Under the pieces are notes generated by a model. That model was given only the letters and a program-made list of their open reading frames with translations. It was not told the DNA's origin and made no database searches. Shown one piece after another: positions 52,687 to 63,231 of a stretch of DNA of 64,000 bases. The position numbers and the translations under genes were made by a program. Source of the DNA: Flagellimonas pacifica (GTDB taxonomy: Bacteria > Bacteroidota > Bacteroidia > Flavobacteriales > Flavobacteriaceae); the NCBI RefSeq assembly GCF_900215465.1, contig NZ_OBEH01000001.1:806001-870000 (forward strand). The letters run 5' to 3'. The first letter of the stretch is position 1. Each line of letters opens with the position of its first letter.

Positions 52687-53433
52687 TTATCCTTTTACAG
52701 TAGCGGAAAGGTACTCACGGTTCATGCGAGCAATATTCTCCAAAGAAATACCTTTAGGGCATTCCACTTCGCAAGCTCCTGTATTGGTGCAGTTTCCAAA
52801 ACCTTCCAAGTCCATTTGGCGTACCATGTTCTGAACTCGGTCCGCTGCCTCCACTTGTCCTTGAGGTAATAACGCAAACTGTGAAACCTTTGCTGAGGTA
52901 AATAACATGGCACTTGCATTTTTACATGCTGCTACACAGGCACCACAACCAATACATGTAGCAGCATCCATGGCAGCATCGGCAGCATCCTTATTAATAG
53001 GAATAGCATTGGCATCCACGGTATTTCCAGAAGTGTTTACTGAAATGTACCCACCGGCCTGTTGAATGCGTTCAAAGGCGTTTCTGTCCACAATTAAATC
53101 CTTGATCACAGGAAAAGCCTTGGCTCTAAACGGTTCAATAACAATAGTATCTCCATCATTGAACTTGCGCATATGCAATTGGCAAGTAGTAATCAATCTG
53201 TCAGGGCCATGTGGCTCTCCATTAATCTGTAAAGAACAAGTTCCACAAATACCTTCTCTACAATCATGGTCAAATTCAACGGGCTCTTCACCTTTTGAAA
53301 TGAGCTCTTCATTTAAAATGTCCAGCATTTCTAAAAAAGACATATCTCCTTCAACACCATCAAGGGTATAATCTACCATTTGACCTTTTGAAGAAGCGTC
53401 TTTTTGACGCCATATTTTTAGATATAACTTCAT
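52687..53433 (-). CDS. sdhB: Succinate dehydrogenase iron-sulfur subunit
   Basis: This 248-residue subunit has three clusters: 2Fe-2S ligands in CREGICGTC...TTC, 4Fe-4S in [11 protein letters not shown], and 3Fe-4S in [14 protein letters not shown]. It passes electrons from SdhA to the quinone. It ends five bases from the converging GH5 stop. Confidence 0.95.
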   Translation of the reverse strand: MKLYLKIWRQKDASSKGQMVDYTLDGVEGDMSFLEMLDILNEELISKGEEPVEFDHDCREGICGTCSLQINGEPHGPDRLITTCQLHMRKFNDGDTIVIEPFRAKAFPVIKDLIVDRNAFERIQQAGGYISVNTSGNTVDANAIPINKDAADAAMDAATCIGCGACVAACKNASAMLFTSAKVSQFALLPQGQVEAADRVQNMVRQMDLEGFGNCTNTGACEVECPKGISLENIARMNREYLSATVKG

Positions 53434-53438
53434 AACTT

Positions 53439-55442
53439 TTATTTGTAAGAACGTGTCTTTAATTCAATGTTTTCGTAAACCAAATCTTCCTTGTGCAATT
53501 CAGCATCTTTAGGCTCGCCTTTAAATTCCCAGGCAGCAACATACTTGAAGTTTTTATCATCACGAAGTGCTTCACCTTCCTCAGTCTGATATTCTTCACG
53601 GAAATGACCTCCACATGATTCGTTTCTGTGCAATGCATCCTTTGCAAACAATTCGCCAAGCTCCATGAAATCGGCAACTCTTCCGGCTTTTTCAAGTTCT
53701 TGGTTCTTGGAATCCTTGCTTCCCGGAATTTTCACATTTTCCCAGAAATCTTTCCGCAATGCTGAAATCTCTTTGATGGCCTCTTTTAAATCATTTTCGT
53801 TTCTGGACATCCCACATTTGTTCCACATAATCTTGCCTAATTTTTTGTGGTAATAATCCACTGAGTGGATTCCAGTTCCAGACATCAATTTTCCCATGCG
53901 GTCACGAACTGCTTTTTCAGCAGCTTCAAACTCTTCAGAATCTGTTGGGATGGCCCCGGTCCTAATATCGTCAGACAAGTAATCACCAATGGTGTATGGC
54001 AGAACAAAATAACCATCTGCCAAGCCTTGCATCAATGCCGAAGCTCCCAAACGGTTTGCTCCGTGATCACTAAAATTGGCTTCACCTGCACAATAGCAAC
54101 CTTCAATGGTTGTCTGTAGATTATAATCAACCCAAAGCCCACCCATGGTATAGTGCACAGCAGGATAAATCATCATTGGGGTTTTGTATGGGTTTTCATC
54201 CACGATCTTTTCATACATCTGGAAGAGGTTTCCGTATTTGGCCTCAATGACCTCTTCACCCAATTTGATAATGGTCTCGTTATCTGGATTTTTGATGCCC
54301 GATGTTAGCGCCTTTTCTTTTCCATAGCGGTCAATGGCGGAAGCAAAATCAAGATAAACAGCTTCGCCGGTCTTGTTTACACCAAATCCGGCATCACAAC
54401 GTTCCTTGGCAGCTCTTGAAGCCACATCACGAGGCACGAGGTTACCAAATGCAGGATATCTTCTTTCCAAATAATAATCGCGCTCTTCTTCAGCAAGCTG
54501 TGTTGGTTTTAGCTTTCCTTCACGGATAGCGACGGCATCTTCTTTGCGTTTGGGCACCCAAATACGTCCATCGTTACGAAGCGATTCGGACATTAAGGTC
54601 AATTTGGACTGATGTTCTCCCGAAACCGGAATACAAGTAGGGTGGATTTGTGTATAACAAGGGTTGGCAAAAAACGCTCCTTTACGATGCGCACGCCAAG
54701 CAGCTGTCACATTACTTCCCATAGCATTTGTAGAAAGGAAGAAAACATTTCCGTATCCTCCTGTGGCCAATACTACGGCGTGGGCACTATGTCTTTGTAT
54801 TTCTCCTGAAACCAAATCCCGGGCAATGATTCCACGAGCTTTTCCATCAACCAAAACCAAATCCATCATTTCATGACGGTTATAGGCTTTGATTTTTCCA
54901 CGATTTATTTGACGGTTCATGGCGGCGTAAGCACCTAACAACAATTGTTGTCCAGTTTGCCCTTTGGCATAAAACGTTCTGGAAACCAAAACCCCTCCAA
55001 AGGAGCGGTTGTCCAAAAGTCCACCATATTCACGGGCAAAAGGAACTCCCTGTGCCACACATTGATCTATGATATTCACAGATTCTTCCGCTAATCGATA
55101 TACGTTGGCTTCTCTTGATCGGTAGTCACCTCCTTTAATGGTATCGTAGAACAATCTGTAATGACTATCGCCATCACCTTGATAGTTTTTTGCAGCGTTG
55201 ATTCCCCCTTGAGCGGCAATAGAGTGCGCACGTCTTGGTGAATCTTGATAACAAAATGTCTTTACATTATAACCCAATTCGGCTAAAGTGGCGGCCGCAG
55301 CACCACCTGCCAATCCTGTTCCAACAACAATAACATCAATGTTTCTTTTGTTGGCAGGGTTAACTAGATCAATATCATTTTTATGTTTGGTCCATTTATC
55401 GGCCAAAGGACCGGATGGAATTTTAGAATCCAATATGCCCAT
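53439..55442 (-). CDS. sdhA: Succinate dehydrogenase flavoprotein subunit
   Basis: This 667-residue protein has the FAD-binding [19 protein letters not shown], the covalent FAD His in [11 protein letters not shown], and active-site segments in [21 protein letters not shown]. The size fits the long Bacteroidota form, which can act as succinate dehydrogenase or fumarate reductase. Confidence 0.95.
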   Translation of the reverse strand: MGILDSKIPSGPLADKWTKHKNDIDLVNPANKRNIDVIVVGTGLAGGAAAATLAELGYNVKTFCYQDSPRRAHSIAAQGGINAAKNYQGDGDSHYRLFYDTIKGGDYRSREANVYRLAEESVNIIDQCVAQGVPFAREYGGLLDNRSFGGVLVSRTFYAKGQTGQQLLLGAYAAMNRQINRGKIKAYNRHEMMDLVLVDGKARGIIARDLVSGEIQRHSAHAVVLATGGYGNVFFLSTNAMGSNVTAAWRAHRKGAFFANPCYTQIHPTCIPVSGEHQSKLTLMSESLRNDGRIWVPKRKEDAVAIREGKLKPTQLAEEERDYYLERRYPAFGNLVPRDVASRAAKERCDAGFGVNKTGEAVYLDFASAIDRYGKEKALTSGIKNPDNETIIKLGEEVIEAKYGNLFQMYEKIVDENPYKTPMMIYPAVHYTMGGLWVDYNLQTTIEGCYCAGEANFSDHGANRLGASALMQGLADGYFVLPYTIGDYLSDDIRTGAIPTDSEEFEAAEKAVRDRMGKLMSGTGIHSVDYYHKKLGKIMWNKCGMSRNENDLKEAIKEISALRKDFWENVKIPGSKDSKNQELEKAGRVADFMELGELFAKDALHRNESCGGHFREEYQTEEGEALRDDKNFKYVAAWEFKGEPKDAELHKEDLVYENIELKTRSYK

Positions 55443-55444
55443 AA

Positions 55445-56113
55445 TTAATGTGTTATTGGGTTAAGATGATGGTACAAAGCGATAAAAGCAAATGCTAACG
55501 GAACCACCACAGCGAATAATTTTGTAAATGTTTTTAAAGCAGGGGTATACTTGTTATTGACTCCCATGCTTTGAAGCGATGAAGAAAAGCCGTGCCATAA
55601 ATGCAAGCTCAGCAGCACAAATGAAATTACGTAAATGATAGTGCGCCAAAATGGTGCAAATTTTTCCACGGTTTCGGCATAATAACGTGCAGGGTTCTCT
55701 GGGTTTACCTCAATATATTTATAAGTCATTTCATGAATCCAGAAATCATAAAAATGAAGCCCTAAAAAGGCTAAAATTACAAGCCCAGAATAAATCATGT
55801 TTCTGGATACCCATGGCGCATTAGCACTTCCTTTATATTTTACATAACTGATACCTCTGGCATTTTTATTTTGAATTTCAAGAACAAAACCCATTACAAA
55901 ATGAACAATCACACCTATAACCAAGATGGGTTGCATAAGGTACTGTACCAAAACATTGTACCCCATAAAATGTGATGCCTCATTAAAAAAATCTGGAGAA
56001 ATAACAGATGCTAAATTGATGGTGACGTGTAAAACAAGAAAAATTACTAGAAAAAGTCCCGAAAGTGCCATCACTACTTTACGGGCAATCGAAGATTTTA
56101 TCAATCCACTCAT
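55445..56113 (-). CDS. sdhC: Succinate dehydrogenase cytochrome b subunit
   Basis: This 222-residue membrane anchor has five helices and haem-ligand His in [13 protein letters not shown], [16 protein letters not shown] and LSLHLWHGF. The single large subunit marks a type B, two-haem enzyme, so there is no sdhD. A promoter (CTTG, 20 nt, TAAATTTG) lies just upstream. Confidence 0.93.
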   Translation of the reverse strand: MSGLIKSSIARKVVMALSGLFLVIFLVLHVTINLASVISPDFFNEASHFMGYNVLVQYLMQPILVIGVIVHFVMGFVLEIQNKNARGISYVKYKGSANAPWVSRNMIYSGLVILAFLGLHFYDFWIHEMTYKYIEVNPENPARYYAETVEKFAPFWRTIIYVISFVLLSLHLWHGFSSSLQSMGVNNKYTPALKTFTKLFAVVVPLAFAFIALYHHLNPITH

Positions 56114-56131
56114 TAGTGCTGGTTTTACTTA

Positions 56132-56163
56132 CAAATTTACGGCACGATCAAGTTTTTAACAAG
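56132..56163 (-). promoter_or_regulatory. Promoter of sdhCAB
   Basis: On the minus strand: CTTG, 20 nt, then TAAATTTG (56139 down to 56132). The start would lie near 56126, giving a very short leader of about 12 nt before the sdhC ATG. Confidence 0.6.
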
Positions 56164-56414
56164 CATTGAACCTTGTAAAGTGGGTTATTTAGATTGATTT
56201 TAGGCTAGCCCGGGTGTTAGGCCATAAAAACAGATTAAATTATAATCATAAAGAAAGTCCTGCTTAAAAGCGGAACTTTGACTTTCAGAATTAGAAAGGT
56301 AATTTTTAACCATAGTTAACTTGTTGATTTGTTGGAATATTGATGAGGTTTTTCAACTAAATCATAATTTTTGTCCGATATTACTACTTAATATTTAACT
56401 TGACCCTGTTGGGT
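56164..56414. other. Intergenic region between sdhC and rimK-like
   Basis: I see no gene here. An imperfect 12-bp stem (56254-56265 with 56268-56279) with one mismatch and no T-run is the only structure; its role is unclear. Confidence 0.55.
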
Positions 56415-57305
56415 ATGGATATTGCAATTTTATCGGTTAGCCTGAACGTGCATTCTACACGGCGTATTGCTGAAGAGGCACAAAATGCAGGCCATTATGT
56501 AGAGCTTATTGATCACACTAAATGCTCCGTAAAACTGGGTGATGAAAAACCTCAAATTTATTTGGGAGAAGAAGATGTTACAAATGAATTTGATGCCGTT
56601 ATCCCAAGAATTGGAGCCAAGGTCACCAGACATGGAGCAGCCATTGTGAAACAGTTTGAAATGAACAATGTTTTCAGCACGGCAAGATCATTGGGAATAA
56701 TGCGGGCCAGAAACAAAGTAAGAACACTACAGATTATGGCTCGAAAAGGAATTCCAATCCCTGAAACACTTTTTTCCATCAACCCTAACAATATAGGAGA
56801 ACAGATTAAGCTGTTGGGAGGCCCACCCGTAATCATCAAATTACAGGAGGGAACCCATGGAAGTGGGGTTATTTTGGCGGAGAGCAATAAATCTGCCAAA
56901 TCTATAATTGATACTTTTTATAAAATGGATACCAGCATTCTTCTTCAAAAATATATTGAAGAGGCAAATGGAGAGGATATCAGAATCATTGTAGTGGGCA
57001 ATAAAGTTGTTGCCAGTATGAAAAGGATCAGTGATTTGGATGATTTTAGATCCAATGTGCACCGTGGAGCGGAGACAGAAGCAATTAAACCTACTGCCAA
57101 AGAACAATACATTGCCTTAAATGCAACTAAGTATTTAGGTCTGGGTGTGGCCGGGGTGGATTTGATGCGTTCCAAAAAAGGCCCGGTCCTGATCGAGGTT
57201 AACGCTTCTCCTGGACTTCAAGGTATTGAGGCGGCATCTGGAGTTAATGTTGCCAAGCATATTATTCAATTTGTGGAGAAAAATGGGCGTAGAGGCAGAA
57301 AATAA
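56415..57305 (+). CDS. RimK-like ATP-grasp ligase
   Basis: This ~296-residue ATP-grasp ligase has a RimK-type N-terminus (IAILSVSLNVHSTRRIAEEA), the glycine-rich KLQEGTHGSGV (about residue 137), metal-site LIEVNASPGLQGIE (about 265) and a RIGAKVTRHGAAIV substrate segment. RimK adds Glu to ribosomal protein S6 or makes poly-glutamate. The start at ATG 56415 is preferred over a TTG at 56400. It overlaps the next gene by 23 bp. Confidence 0.9.
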   Translation: MDIAILSVSLNVHSTRRIAEEAQNAGHYVELIDHTKCSVKLGDEKPQIYLGEEDVTNEFDAVIPRIGAKVTRHGAAIVKQFEMNNVFSTARSLGIMRARNKVRTLQIMARKGIPIPETLFSINPNNIGEQIKLLGGPPVIIKLQEGTHGSGVILAESNKSAKSIIDTFYKMDTSILLQKYIEEANGEDIRIIVVGNKVVASMKRISDLDDFRSNVHRGAETEAIKPTAKEQYIALNATKYLGLGVAGVDLMRSKKGPVLIEVNASPGLQGIEAASGVNVAKHIIQFVEKNGRRGRK

Positions 57306-58266
57306 TACAATAAACATAAATGGCGAAGCCATTTCTGCTGGGCAAAATAGATTGGTCCGCATAGGAATTTCCCGATTACCTACAGGAACCCTTATAGATA
57401 TTCCTGTTCATATTTTTAACGGGAAAAAGGCAGGGCCAACAGTTTTGGTGCAAGCTGGATTACATGGTGATGAAATCAATGGTGTTGAAACACTTAGACG
57501 CATGCTTCAAGAAAACTCATTTAATGTTAAGAAAGGCGCTGTAATAGTCGTCCCCATCTTGAATATTTTCGGATTTATCCATTTTTCAAGGGATGTCCCA
57601 GATGGAAAGGATGTAAATCGTAGTTTTCCAGGAACGAAGTCCGGTTCACTTGCCAGTAGGATAGCATATACGTACACCTCTGAAATTTTGCCGCAGGTCA
57701 ATTTTGGTATCGACTTGCATACCGGAGGAAGTCAAAGACATAATTTTCCTCAAGTGAGATATTCTGCAGAAGATGCTAAGAGCAGGGAATTAGCTGAAGC
57801 CTTTAATGCCCCATTCTATTTTGCATCGAGATTGATTAATGGATCATTTAGAAAAACAACCCTTAAAATGGGAATTCCTACTATTGTGTATGAGGCTGGA
57901 GAGAGCATGAGGTTTGATGATAATGCTATTGAAAAAGGAATAAAAGGCATCCGCAATGTGTTGGAAAAATTTGGAATGCTAGGCAAAAACAAGGTTGAAA
58001 AACAAAAAACTCCAATCCATTTAGAGCGCACCAGATGGATTCGCGCCCCCAGAGCAGGAATGTTTGTTCCGGAAATAAAAAATGGGGAGCGGGTTGTGAA
58101 AGGACAGTTGTTGGGTTTGGTCGCAGACACCTACGCAAAAAAGAACAAGAAGATTAAGGCTCCTTTTAACGGACATGTATTTTGTATCAACAACCAAGCT
58201 GTGGTAAATCAGGGCGATGCCCTTTTTCATATAGGAAGCATAGAACCAATAAATTTAAATAAATGA
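57283..58266 (+). CDS. Succinylglutamate desuccinylase/aspartoacylase family hydrolase
   Basis: This ~327-residue zinc hydrolase has the HxxE site in GLHGDEINGVE (about residue 60) and the second His in IDLHTGGSQRH. A C-terminal extension (LVADTYAKKNKKIKAP) looks like a lipoyl-type hairpin. The coupling to a RimK-like ligase suggests a pair that adds and removes an amino-acid or acyl group. The target is unknown. Confidence 0.85.
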   Translation: MGVEAENNTININGEAISAGQNRLVRIGISRLPTGTLIDIPVHIFNGKKAGPTVLVQAGLHGDEINGVETLRRMLQENSFNVKKGAVIVVPILNIFGFIHFSRDVPDGKDVNRSFPGTKSGSLASRIAYTYTSEILPQVNFGIDLHTGGSQRHNFPQVRYSAEDAKSRELAEAFNAPFYFASRLINGSFRKTTLKMGIPTIVYEAGESMRFDDNAIEKGIKGIRNVLEKFGMLGKNKVEKQKTPIHLERTRWIRAPRAGMFVPEIKNGERVVKGQLLGLVADTYAKKNKKIKAPFNGHVFCINNQAVVNQGDALFHIGSIEPINLNK

Positions 58267-58850
58267 AAAAATCAATCGTATTTGTAGGAGCTCTTTTAAT
58301 GGGAGTCTGCCTCCTTTTCAATGTTGGATGTAAGAGTGAAAAAAACCAAGAAACATCCCTTTTTGAAGAAAACAGTGATACTTGGTTTACTGACGGTGAT
58401 TCTAAGTGGGAATTTGTAAATAATGAACTTATTGGAAAGGCTGATAGTACTTCAGGTTTTGTGATAACCCATGATAAATACCGGAATTTTGAACTGAGTT
58501 TAGAGTTTCAGCCCGATAGTACTATCAATTCTGGGGTTTTTGTACAATGTGCCAAACCAGAAATGTCAGCAACAGATTGTCATGAACTTAATATTTGGGA
58601 CTTGCACCCCAACCAAGATTTTAGAACAGGATCTATCGTTACCAAAGTAAAACCATATGAGATTGTAGAAACCCTGAATGTTTGGAATACCTATAAGGCC
58701 ATTACTGAAGATGGAAACATTAAGGTATATGTAAACAATGTGCTTACTTCAAGTATAGAAAAAGATACCTTAGTGGAAGGTCATATAGGACTTCAGGCGA
58801 TGGGGACAGGAACCATTAAGTTTAGAAAGATAAGCCTTAAAAAGATGTAA
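58263..58850 (+). CDS. DUF1080 (3-keto-disaccharide hydrolase-like) lipoprotein
   Basis: This 195-residue lipoprotein has lipobox FNVGCKS and a jelly-roll DUF1080 body: FVNNELIGKADSTSGFVITHDKYRNFELSLEFQ, NSGVFVQC, and YKAITEDGNIKVYVNN. Some relatives act on 3-keto sugars. It overlaps the previous stop by four bases. Confidence 0.88.
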   Translation: MKKSIVFVGALLMGVCLLFNVGCKSEKNQETSLFEENSDTWFTDGDSKWEFVNNELIGKADSTSGFVITHDKYRNFELSLEFQPDSTINSGVFVQCAKPEMSATDCHELNIWDLHPNQDFRTGSIVTKVKPYEIVETLNVWNTYKAITEDGNIKVYVNNVLTSSIEKDTLVEGHIGLQAMGTGTIKFRKISLKKM

Positions 58851-58862
58851 AGATCTACCTGG

Positions 58863-59297
58863 TTATTGAACCATATCTTTTTTGCTCTCGATTTTTTTCA
58901 TACTCCATTCAATGGCACTTTCAAGATTTGGAAACTGTTGAATATTGTTCCTGAAAAACATCTTTTCCAGAAGAAGACTGGCGAATCCACTTTTAGTATT
59001 GCTCACTACGGAATAAAGCTCAAGATGGTGTCTATGGGTATAAAATTTTAGCCAATCGGAAGGGACCACAGAGTAGTTGTTAATTCTATTGGAAATATAG
59101 GCTATGGGTTCATCCTTTCCTATAATTTCATAAGCAATAGCAATGATTTTTTCAGCCATGGCCCAGTTAAATACAACCCCCTCCTTGATTTCAGAAATAA
59201 CAAGACCATCGAAAAAATAGAAAACACCAAATTCACACTCTCGGATTTCTCGGATGTTCTGGAAGAATTCTATTTCCTTTACACTTTGCATGATCAA
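58863..59297 (-). CDS. SpoIIAA/STAS-like conserved protein
   Basis: This 144-residue soluble protein has alternating strands and helices as in SpoIIAA-like folds (VISEIKEGVVFNWAMAEKIIAIAYEI). It resembles small conserved proteins of flavobacteria without assigned function. The start may be two residues later. It converges with the DUF1080 gene. Confidence 0.7.
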   Translation of the reverse strand: MIMQSVKEIEFFQNIREIRECEFGVFYFFDGLVISEIKEGVVFNWAMAEKIIAIAYEIIGKDEPIAYISNRINNYSVVPSDWLKFYTHRHHLELYSVVSNTKSGFASLLLEKMFFRNNIQQFPNLESAIEWSMKKIESKKDMVQ

Positions 59298-59418
59298 ATA
59301 ACCTGAATGATGAATTTTAGGCCTAAAAGGCAGCTAAGAACTTGTAAAGGTATAAATTCTTGAACTTTATTCCTTTTCATAAAAGGAATTTGAATCAATT
59401 ATAATTTGATCAAGCAGA

Positions 59419-60636
59419 TTACAAATAGCTAAGCCACCATTTTTCTCTATGATTGGTTTTGTAGTTATTGTACCAATTGCATAAAGGGTACAGAGCAATT
59501 GTAAGGACAATCCAAACAACATATACAACCCAAAGATTAAAACCATACCCTTGTAGCTGAGGTTGCAAAGTTACCCATAGGTCGATGACCATATCAGAAA
59601 AACCAAAACCGGTAAGCATGGCGGCAATTACTCCGAAAAAATGAATTACATATAAATGCACAATATAAAAAAACATGGGTACACGGCCTATGACTACCAT
59701 TTTTTCCGTCAACCAATTTTGCCAGTTTTCTGCCAATGCTAAAAACACAATTGATGGTCCCAAAGTAATTAGTAGATAAAGCAAGGAAGGAGGATATTTG
59801 GCAACATTAAAAAAAGAAGCTACTGTCATTCCTATGGAATTTTGGTTGGACCATGGAACTAAATCTCCATAAATGTTTATAGCGCGAAGCACAAAAAATA
59901 GCAAAGTAATTGCCAATCCCATCTGGAACAACCGCTTGACTCTGGTTTTTGGGTCAACTGAGGATTTATAGAGTTCTCCAAAATAGTACCCAAGAGGCAT
60001 TACAAATATCCAAGGAATCAGAGGATAACCCACAAATACTTGGAAGCTTCCTAAATCTACTAAGTTGAATACGTGTAGAAAAGTCCAGATACCAGATATC
60101 ACAGGATTCTCTGGTGAAATGGAATCAAGTAGATTATGTCCGAATATTGCAACGAAACACAGCCCTATCATCAGCTTTTTGGGTAAATGGATGAATCCAG
60201 CCAAAAAAATCATACTTATACCCAATACCCAAATCACTTGAAGTACAATGGAGGAGTAATCCAATTTGAACATCCATGCCAGTTTAATGATGGTAAGTTC
60301 TGCAATCACTAACCAAACGCCCCGTTTTAACAGCCAAACGGATAATGATTTCTTGTCTCTTCGCTGTCCTACAAAAAAGGCAGAGGTTCCGGCCAGAAAA
60401 ACAAATACAGGGGCACAAAAATGAGTTACAAATCGAGTCCAAAACAAGGTTACATTGGTTTTGGTCATGTCAGCTGGGTCAAAAAAGTAGGCGTCAAAAT
60501 GAAAATAATCTCGAACGTGATCCAAAGCCATAATGATCATGACCAGTCCGCGCAGCATGTCAATGGATTTAATACGGTTTCTTCTTTTGGTTTGCATTGG
60601 TGTTGAAAATGTTGGTTGGTGTATGTTGTCTTTCAT
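59419..60636 (-). CDS. DUF1624 / heparan-alpha-glucosaminide acetyltransferase-like membrane protein
   Basis: This 405-residue protein has about ten helices with the family start RIKSIDMLRGLVMIIMALDHVRDYFH and FCAPVFVFLAGTSAFF. Members may transfer acetyl groups across the membrane to sugars; the substrate is unknown here. An alternative start is the ATG 13 residues in. Confidence 0.88.
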   Translation of the reverse strand: MKDNIHQPTFSTPMQTKRRNRIKSIDMLRGLVMIIMALDHVRDYFHFDAYFFDPADMTKTNVTLFWTRFVTHFCAPVFVFLAGTSAFFVGQRRDKKSLSVWLLKRGVWLVIAELTIIKLAWMFKLDYSSIVLQVIWVLGISMIFLAGFIHLPKKLMIGLCFVAIFGHNLLDSISPENPVISGIWTFLHVFNLVDLGSFQVFVGYPLIPWIFVMPLGYYFGELYKSSVDPKTRVKRLFQMGLAITLLFFVLRAINIYGDLVPWSNQNSIGMTVASFFNVAKYPPSLLYLLITLGPSIVFLALAENWQNWLTEKMVVIGRVPMFFYIVHLYVIHFFGVIAAMLTGFGFSDMVIDLWVTLQPQLQGYGFNLWVVYVVWIVLTIALYPLCNWYNNYKTNHREKWWLSYL

Positions 60637-60729
60637 ATAGGCCTATTTAAAACCTAATGTGGCGGTCAATTTTTTCTAAGCTAAAAATATAAAGAAAGAA
60701 GCGTACAGATGATACTATTTCTTGCTCTT

Positions 60730-61350
60730 TTATTCATCCATGGCAAAACCGTAGACTTCAATCCAATCCAATCTGGAACAGGCATCCGAGTTGCCCCCAA
60801 TCATTAGGTCTGTCCAACCAATTGCTTCTACCTTGGTCAAATCCGGGTTTTGTATTGGTTTTGTTTCAGCAATCAGCTGCATATCTAAAACCTTCCATTT
60901 AATATCAGAAATATTGAATTCTCGAACTCTCCAATCTGTTGATGGTCCATCAGAAACATCACTGACCAACCAAGTGCCATCAGCAAGTTTGAGCACTATG
61001 CGAAGGTGCCGAAAACCAGATTGTTTGGACCGCCATTTAATCTTTCCAAATTCAGAAAGATCAACCTGTTTTGAACGGTGTTTGAGGGTGACCACCCAAG
61101 TACTTCTGCACAAACCCGACCATACATAATGAGGGTCATCTTTTGGGGTGTCATGATGGCTTTTTTTGATTTGACCAGAGTCTTCACCATATAATTTGAT
61201 GACCACATCCGTATTGTTGATATGATTTTGACCAACCGGTATTTCTGCAGGGGTTTCCTTAAAATCCTCACGAAAGAATAGCTGCGGTCGTTCTTGTGCA
61301 AAGAGCGAATATTGAATAAGCAGAAAAAACCATAAAAAGTATCTCATCAT
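60730..61350 (-). CDS. Secreted protein of unknown family
   Basis: This 206-residue protein has a signal peptide ending FAQ and a likely beta-sandwich body rich in aromatic strands (RHLRIVLKLADGTWLVSDVSDGPSTDWRVREFNI). It resembles carbohydrate-binding or lectin-like domains in layout, but I cannot name a family. It shares direction with the DUF1624 gene, 93 bp apart. Confidence 0.7.
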   Translation of the reverse strand: MMRYFLWFFLLIQYSLFAQERPQLFFREDFKETPAEIPVGQNHINNTDVVIKLYGEDSGQIKKSHHDTPKDDPHYVWSGLCRSTWVVTLKHRSKQVDLSEFGKIKWRSKQSGFRHLRIVLKLADGTWLVSDVSDGPSTDWRVREFNISDIKWKVLDMQLIAETKPIQNPDLTKVEAIGWTDLMIGGNSDACSRLDWIEVYGFAMDE

Positions 61351-61562
61351 TCTTTTTTGAATTCAGTTTTCCCATTTTTAGCTTCTTCCAACTTCATTTT
61401 ATTCTTTTGGTCAAGGTATGAATAAGAAATGGCAGGAACAAACTATGAAAATGGAATCACTTAAGTATAAATGCTGTCAAAATGAAAATTTGTTAAGGTT
61501 AATTTTATCGTATTCATAAAAAAATGCTTATTTTCTGCGAATTAACCATTTAAACTATAAAT

Positions 61563-61844
61563 ATGGAAGAGTACTTACCGTTGATTATTCAACTAATTTC
61601 GGGGGCCTTAGGCGGGAACCTAGCTGCAAAATTATTGCCTAAACTCAACTTGGGAACATTGGGTAATTCCATTTCGGGAATCCTTGGTGGCGGCCTTGGA
61701 GGATATCTTTTGGGTATGCTTGGCCTTGGCACCGATGGCGGAATGGATGTAACTGGAATTCTTGGAAGCATTGCCGGAGGCGGTGTTGGTGGTGGCGTTA
61801 TAATGGCTATTATTGGTGCTATTAAAGGAGCTATATCCAAGTAA
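61563..61844 (+). CDS. Glycine-rich small membrane protein
   Basis: This 93-residue protein has three Gly-zipper helices (LISGALGGNLAAKLLPKL, GILGGGLGGYLLGMLGLG and GGGVGGGVIMAIIGAI). It looks like the GlsB-type fold but lacks clear motifs of it. A terminator follows at once, so it forms its own unit. Confidence 0.75.
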   Translation: MEEYLPLIIQLISGALGGNLAAKLLPKLNLGTLGNSISGILGGGLGGYLLGMLGLGTDGGMDVTGILGSIAGGGVGGGVIMAIIGAIKGAISK

Positions 61845-61862
61845 ACAAATTATACAAATTAT

Positions 61863-61890
61863 GAAAGGGGCCATTATGGCTCCTTTTTTG
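61863..61890 (+). terminator. Terminator after the glycine-rich gene
   Basis: AAAGGGGCC and GGCTCCTTT (one G-T wobble) enclose ATTAT, followed by TTTTTTG. Confidence 0.82.
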
Positions 61891-61921
61891 TTTGTAGCCG
61901 ATTATCAAATTTTTACATTTG
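61891..61921 (+). promoter_or_regulatory. Textbook Bacteroidota promoter of the aminopeptidase gene
   Basis: TTTG (61891-61894), exactly 19 nt, then TACATTTG (61914-61921). The predicted start near 61928 lies past the TTG at 61919 and before the ATG at 61940, which decides the start codon. Confidence 0.8.
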
Positions 61922-61939
61922 AAACAAATAGAAGAGTTC

Positions 61940-63229
61940 ATGAAATACCATCAAATCGAAAATCAACTTTTTATTAAAAATCGCAAAAAGTTTATGGCGC
62001 AAATGAAGCCCAAGAGCATTGCGGTATTCAATTCCAATGATATTTATCCAATTAGTGCGGACAGCACCATGCCTTTTGAACAGCATCGGGATACTTTGTA
62101 TTTGAGCGGAGCAGATCAAGAAGAAACCATATTGTTGCTTTTTCCGGATGCGATGGACAAAAAGCACCATGAAATTTTATTTGTTAGGGAGACTAATGAG
62201 CATATTGCTGTTTGGGAAGGAGCAAAGCTTACCAAAGAACAAGCCACCGAAGTTTCAGGCATTGAAACTATTTATTGGTTGACGGATTTTGATAAGGTCT
62301 TTTTTGATTTGATGACAGAAGCCGATACCATTTATTTCAACACCAATGAGCATTATCGCCAAGCAGTGGTAACTCAAACCCGCGAAGATCGTTTTATTGA
62401 AAAATGCAAAAAAGACTTTCCGGCACATCAATGGGCAAAAAGTAATCCAATACTTCAACATATTAGAGGGGTAAAAGAACCTGAAGAAATTGCTTTGATG
62501 CAGCGAGCTTGTGATATTACCGAAAAAGGATTCAGAAGAATTTTGGAGTTTACAAAACCTGGTGTTTGGGAATATGAAATGGAGGCAGAGTTTTTGCACG
62601 AATTTGTTCGGAACCGTTCCAAAGGTTTTGCTTACACCCCAATTATTGCAGCAGGGAACAATGCCAACGTACTGCATTATATTGAAAATAATCAACAAGT
62701 AAAAGATGGGGATTTGATTTTGATGGATTTGGCAGCGGAATATGCCAATTATGCCAGTGATATGACTCGTACCATTCCCGCAAACGGAAAATTCACAGAT
62801 CGACAAAGAGCAGTTTATAATGCGGTGTTTAGAGTGAAGAACGAAGCAACCAAAATGTTGGTGCCAGGAGTTATTTGGGCTGAATACCACAAAGAAGTGG
62901 GCAAGATTATGACTTCAGAATTATTGGGATTGAACTTGTTGGACAAGGCCGATGTTCAAAATGAGAATGCTAATTGGCCAGCTTATAAAAAGTACTTCAT
63001 GCATGGCACAAGCCACCATATTGGGCTGGATACTCACGATTATGGTGAGTTAAAAACCCCCATGAAGGCTAATATGGTATTTACGGTAGAACCCGGAATT
63101 TATATTCCAGATGAAGGATTTGGTGTGCGTTTGGAGGATGATGTGGTCATTCAAGAAAGTGGAGAGCCCCTTAACTTAATGCAGAACATTCCTATTGAAG
63201 CAGAAGAAATCGAGGAGTTGATGAACTAG
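61940..63229 (+). CDS. pepP: Aminopeptidase P family metallopeptidase
   Basis: This ~429-residue pita-bread enzyme cuts N-terminal Xaa-Pro bonds. The metal ligands are seen in LILMDLAAEYANYASDMTRT (two Asp), GTSHHIGLDTHD (His) and FTVEPGIYIP plus VRLEDDVVI (two Glu). The ATG at 61940 is used because the promoter's predicted start lies beyond the earlier TTG. Confidence 0.93.
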   Translation: MKYHQIENQLFIKNRKKFMAQMKPKSIAVFNSNDIYPISADSTMPFEQHRDTLYLSGADQEETILLLFPDAMDKKHHEILFVRETNEHIAVWEGAKLTKEQATEVSGIETIYWLTDFDKVFFDLMTEADTIYFNTNEHYRQAVVTQTREDRFIEKCKKDFPAHQWAKSNPILQHIRGVKEPEEIALMQRACDITEKGFRRILEFTKPGVWEYEMEAEFLHEFVRNRSKGFAYTPIIAAGNNANVLHYIENNQQVKDGDLILMDLAAEYANYASDMTRTIPANGKFTDRQRAVYNAVFRVKNEATKMLVPGVIWAEYHKEVGKIMTSELLGLNLLDKADVQNENANWPAYKKYFMHGTSHHIGLDTHDYGELKTPMKANMVFTVEPGIYIPDEGFGVRLEDDVVIQESGEPLNLMQNIPIEAEEIEELMN

Positions 63230-63231
63230 TA

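Noticed and set aside
56254..56279. 12-bp imperfect stem as terminator or attenuator before the RimK-like gene
   Set aside because: There is no T-run and no leader peptide, and the loop is only two bases.
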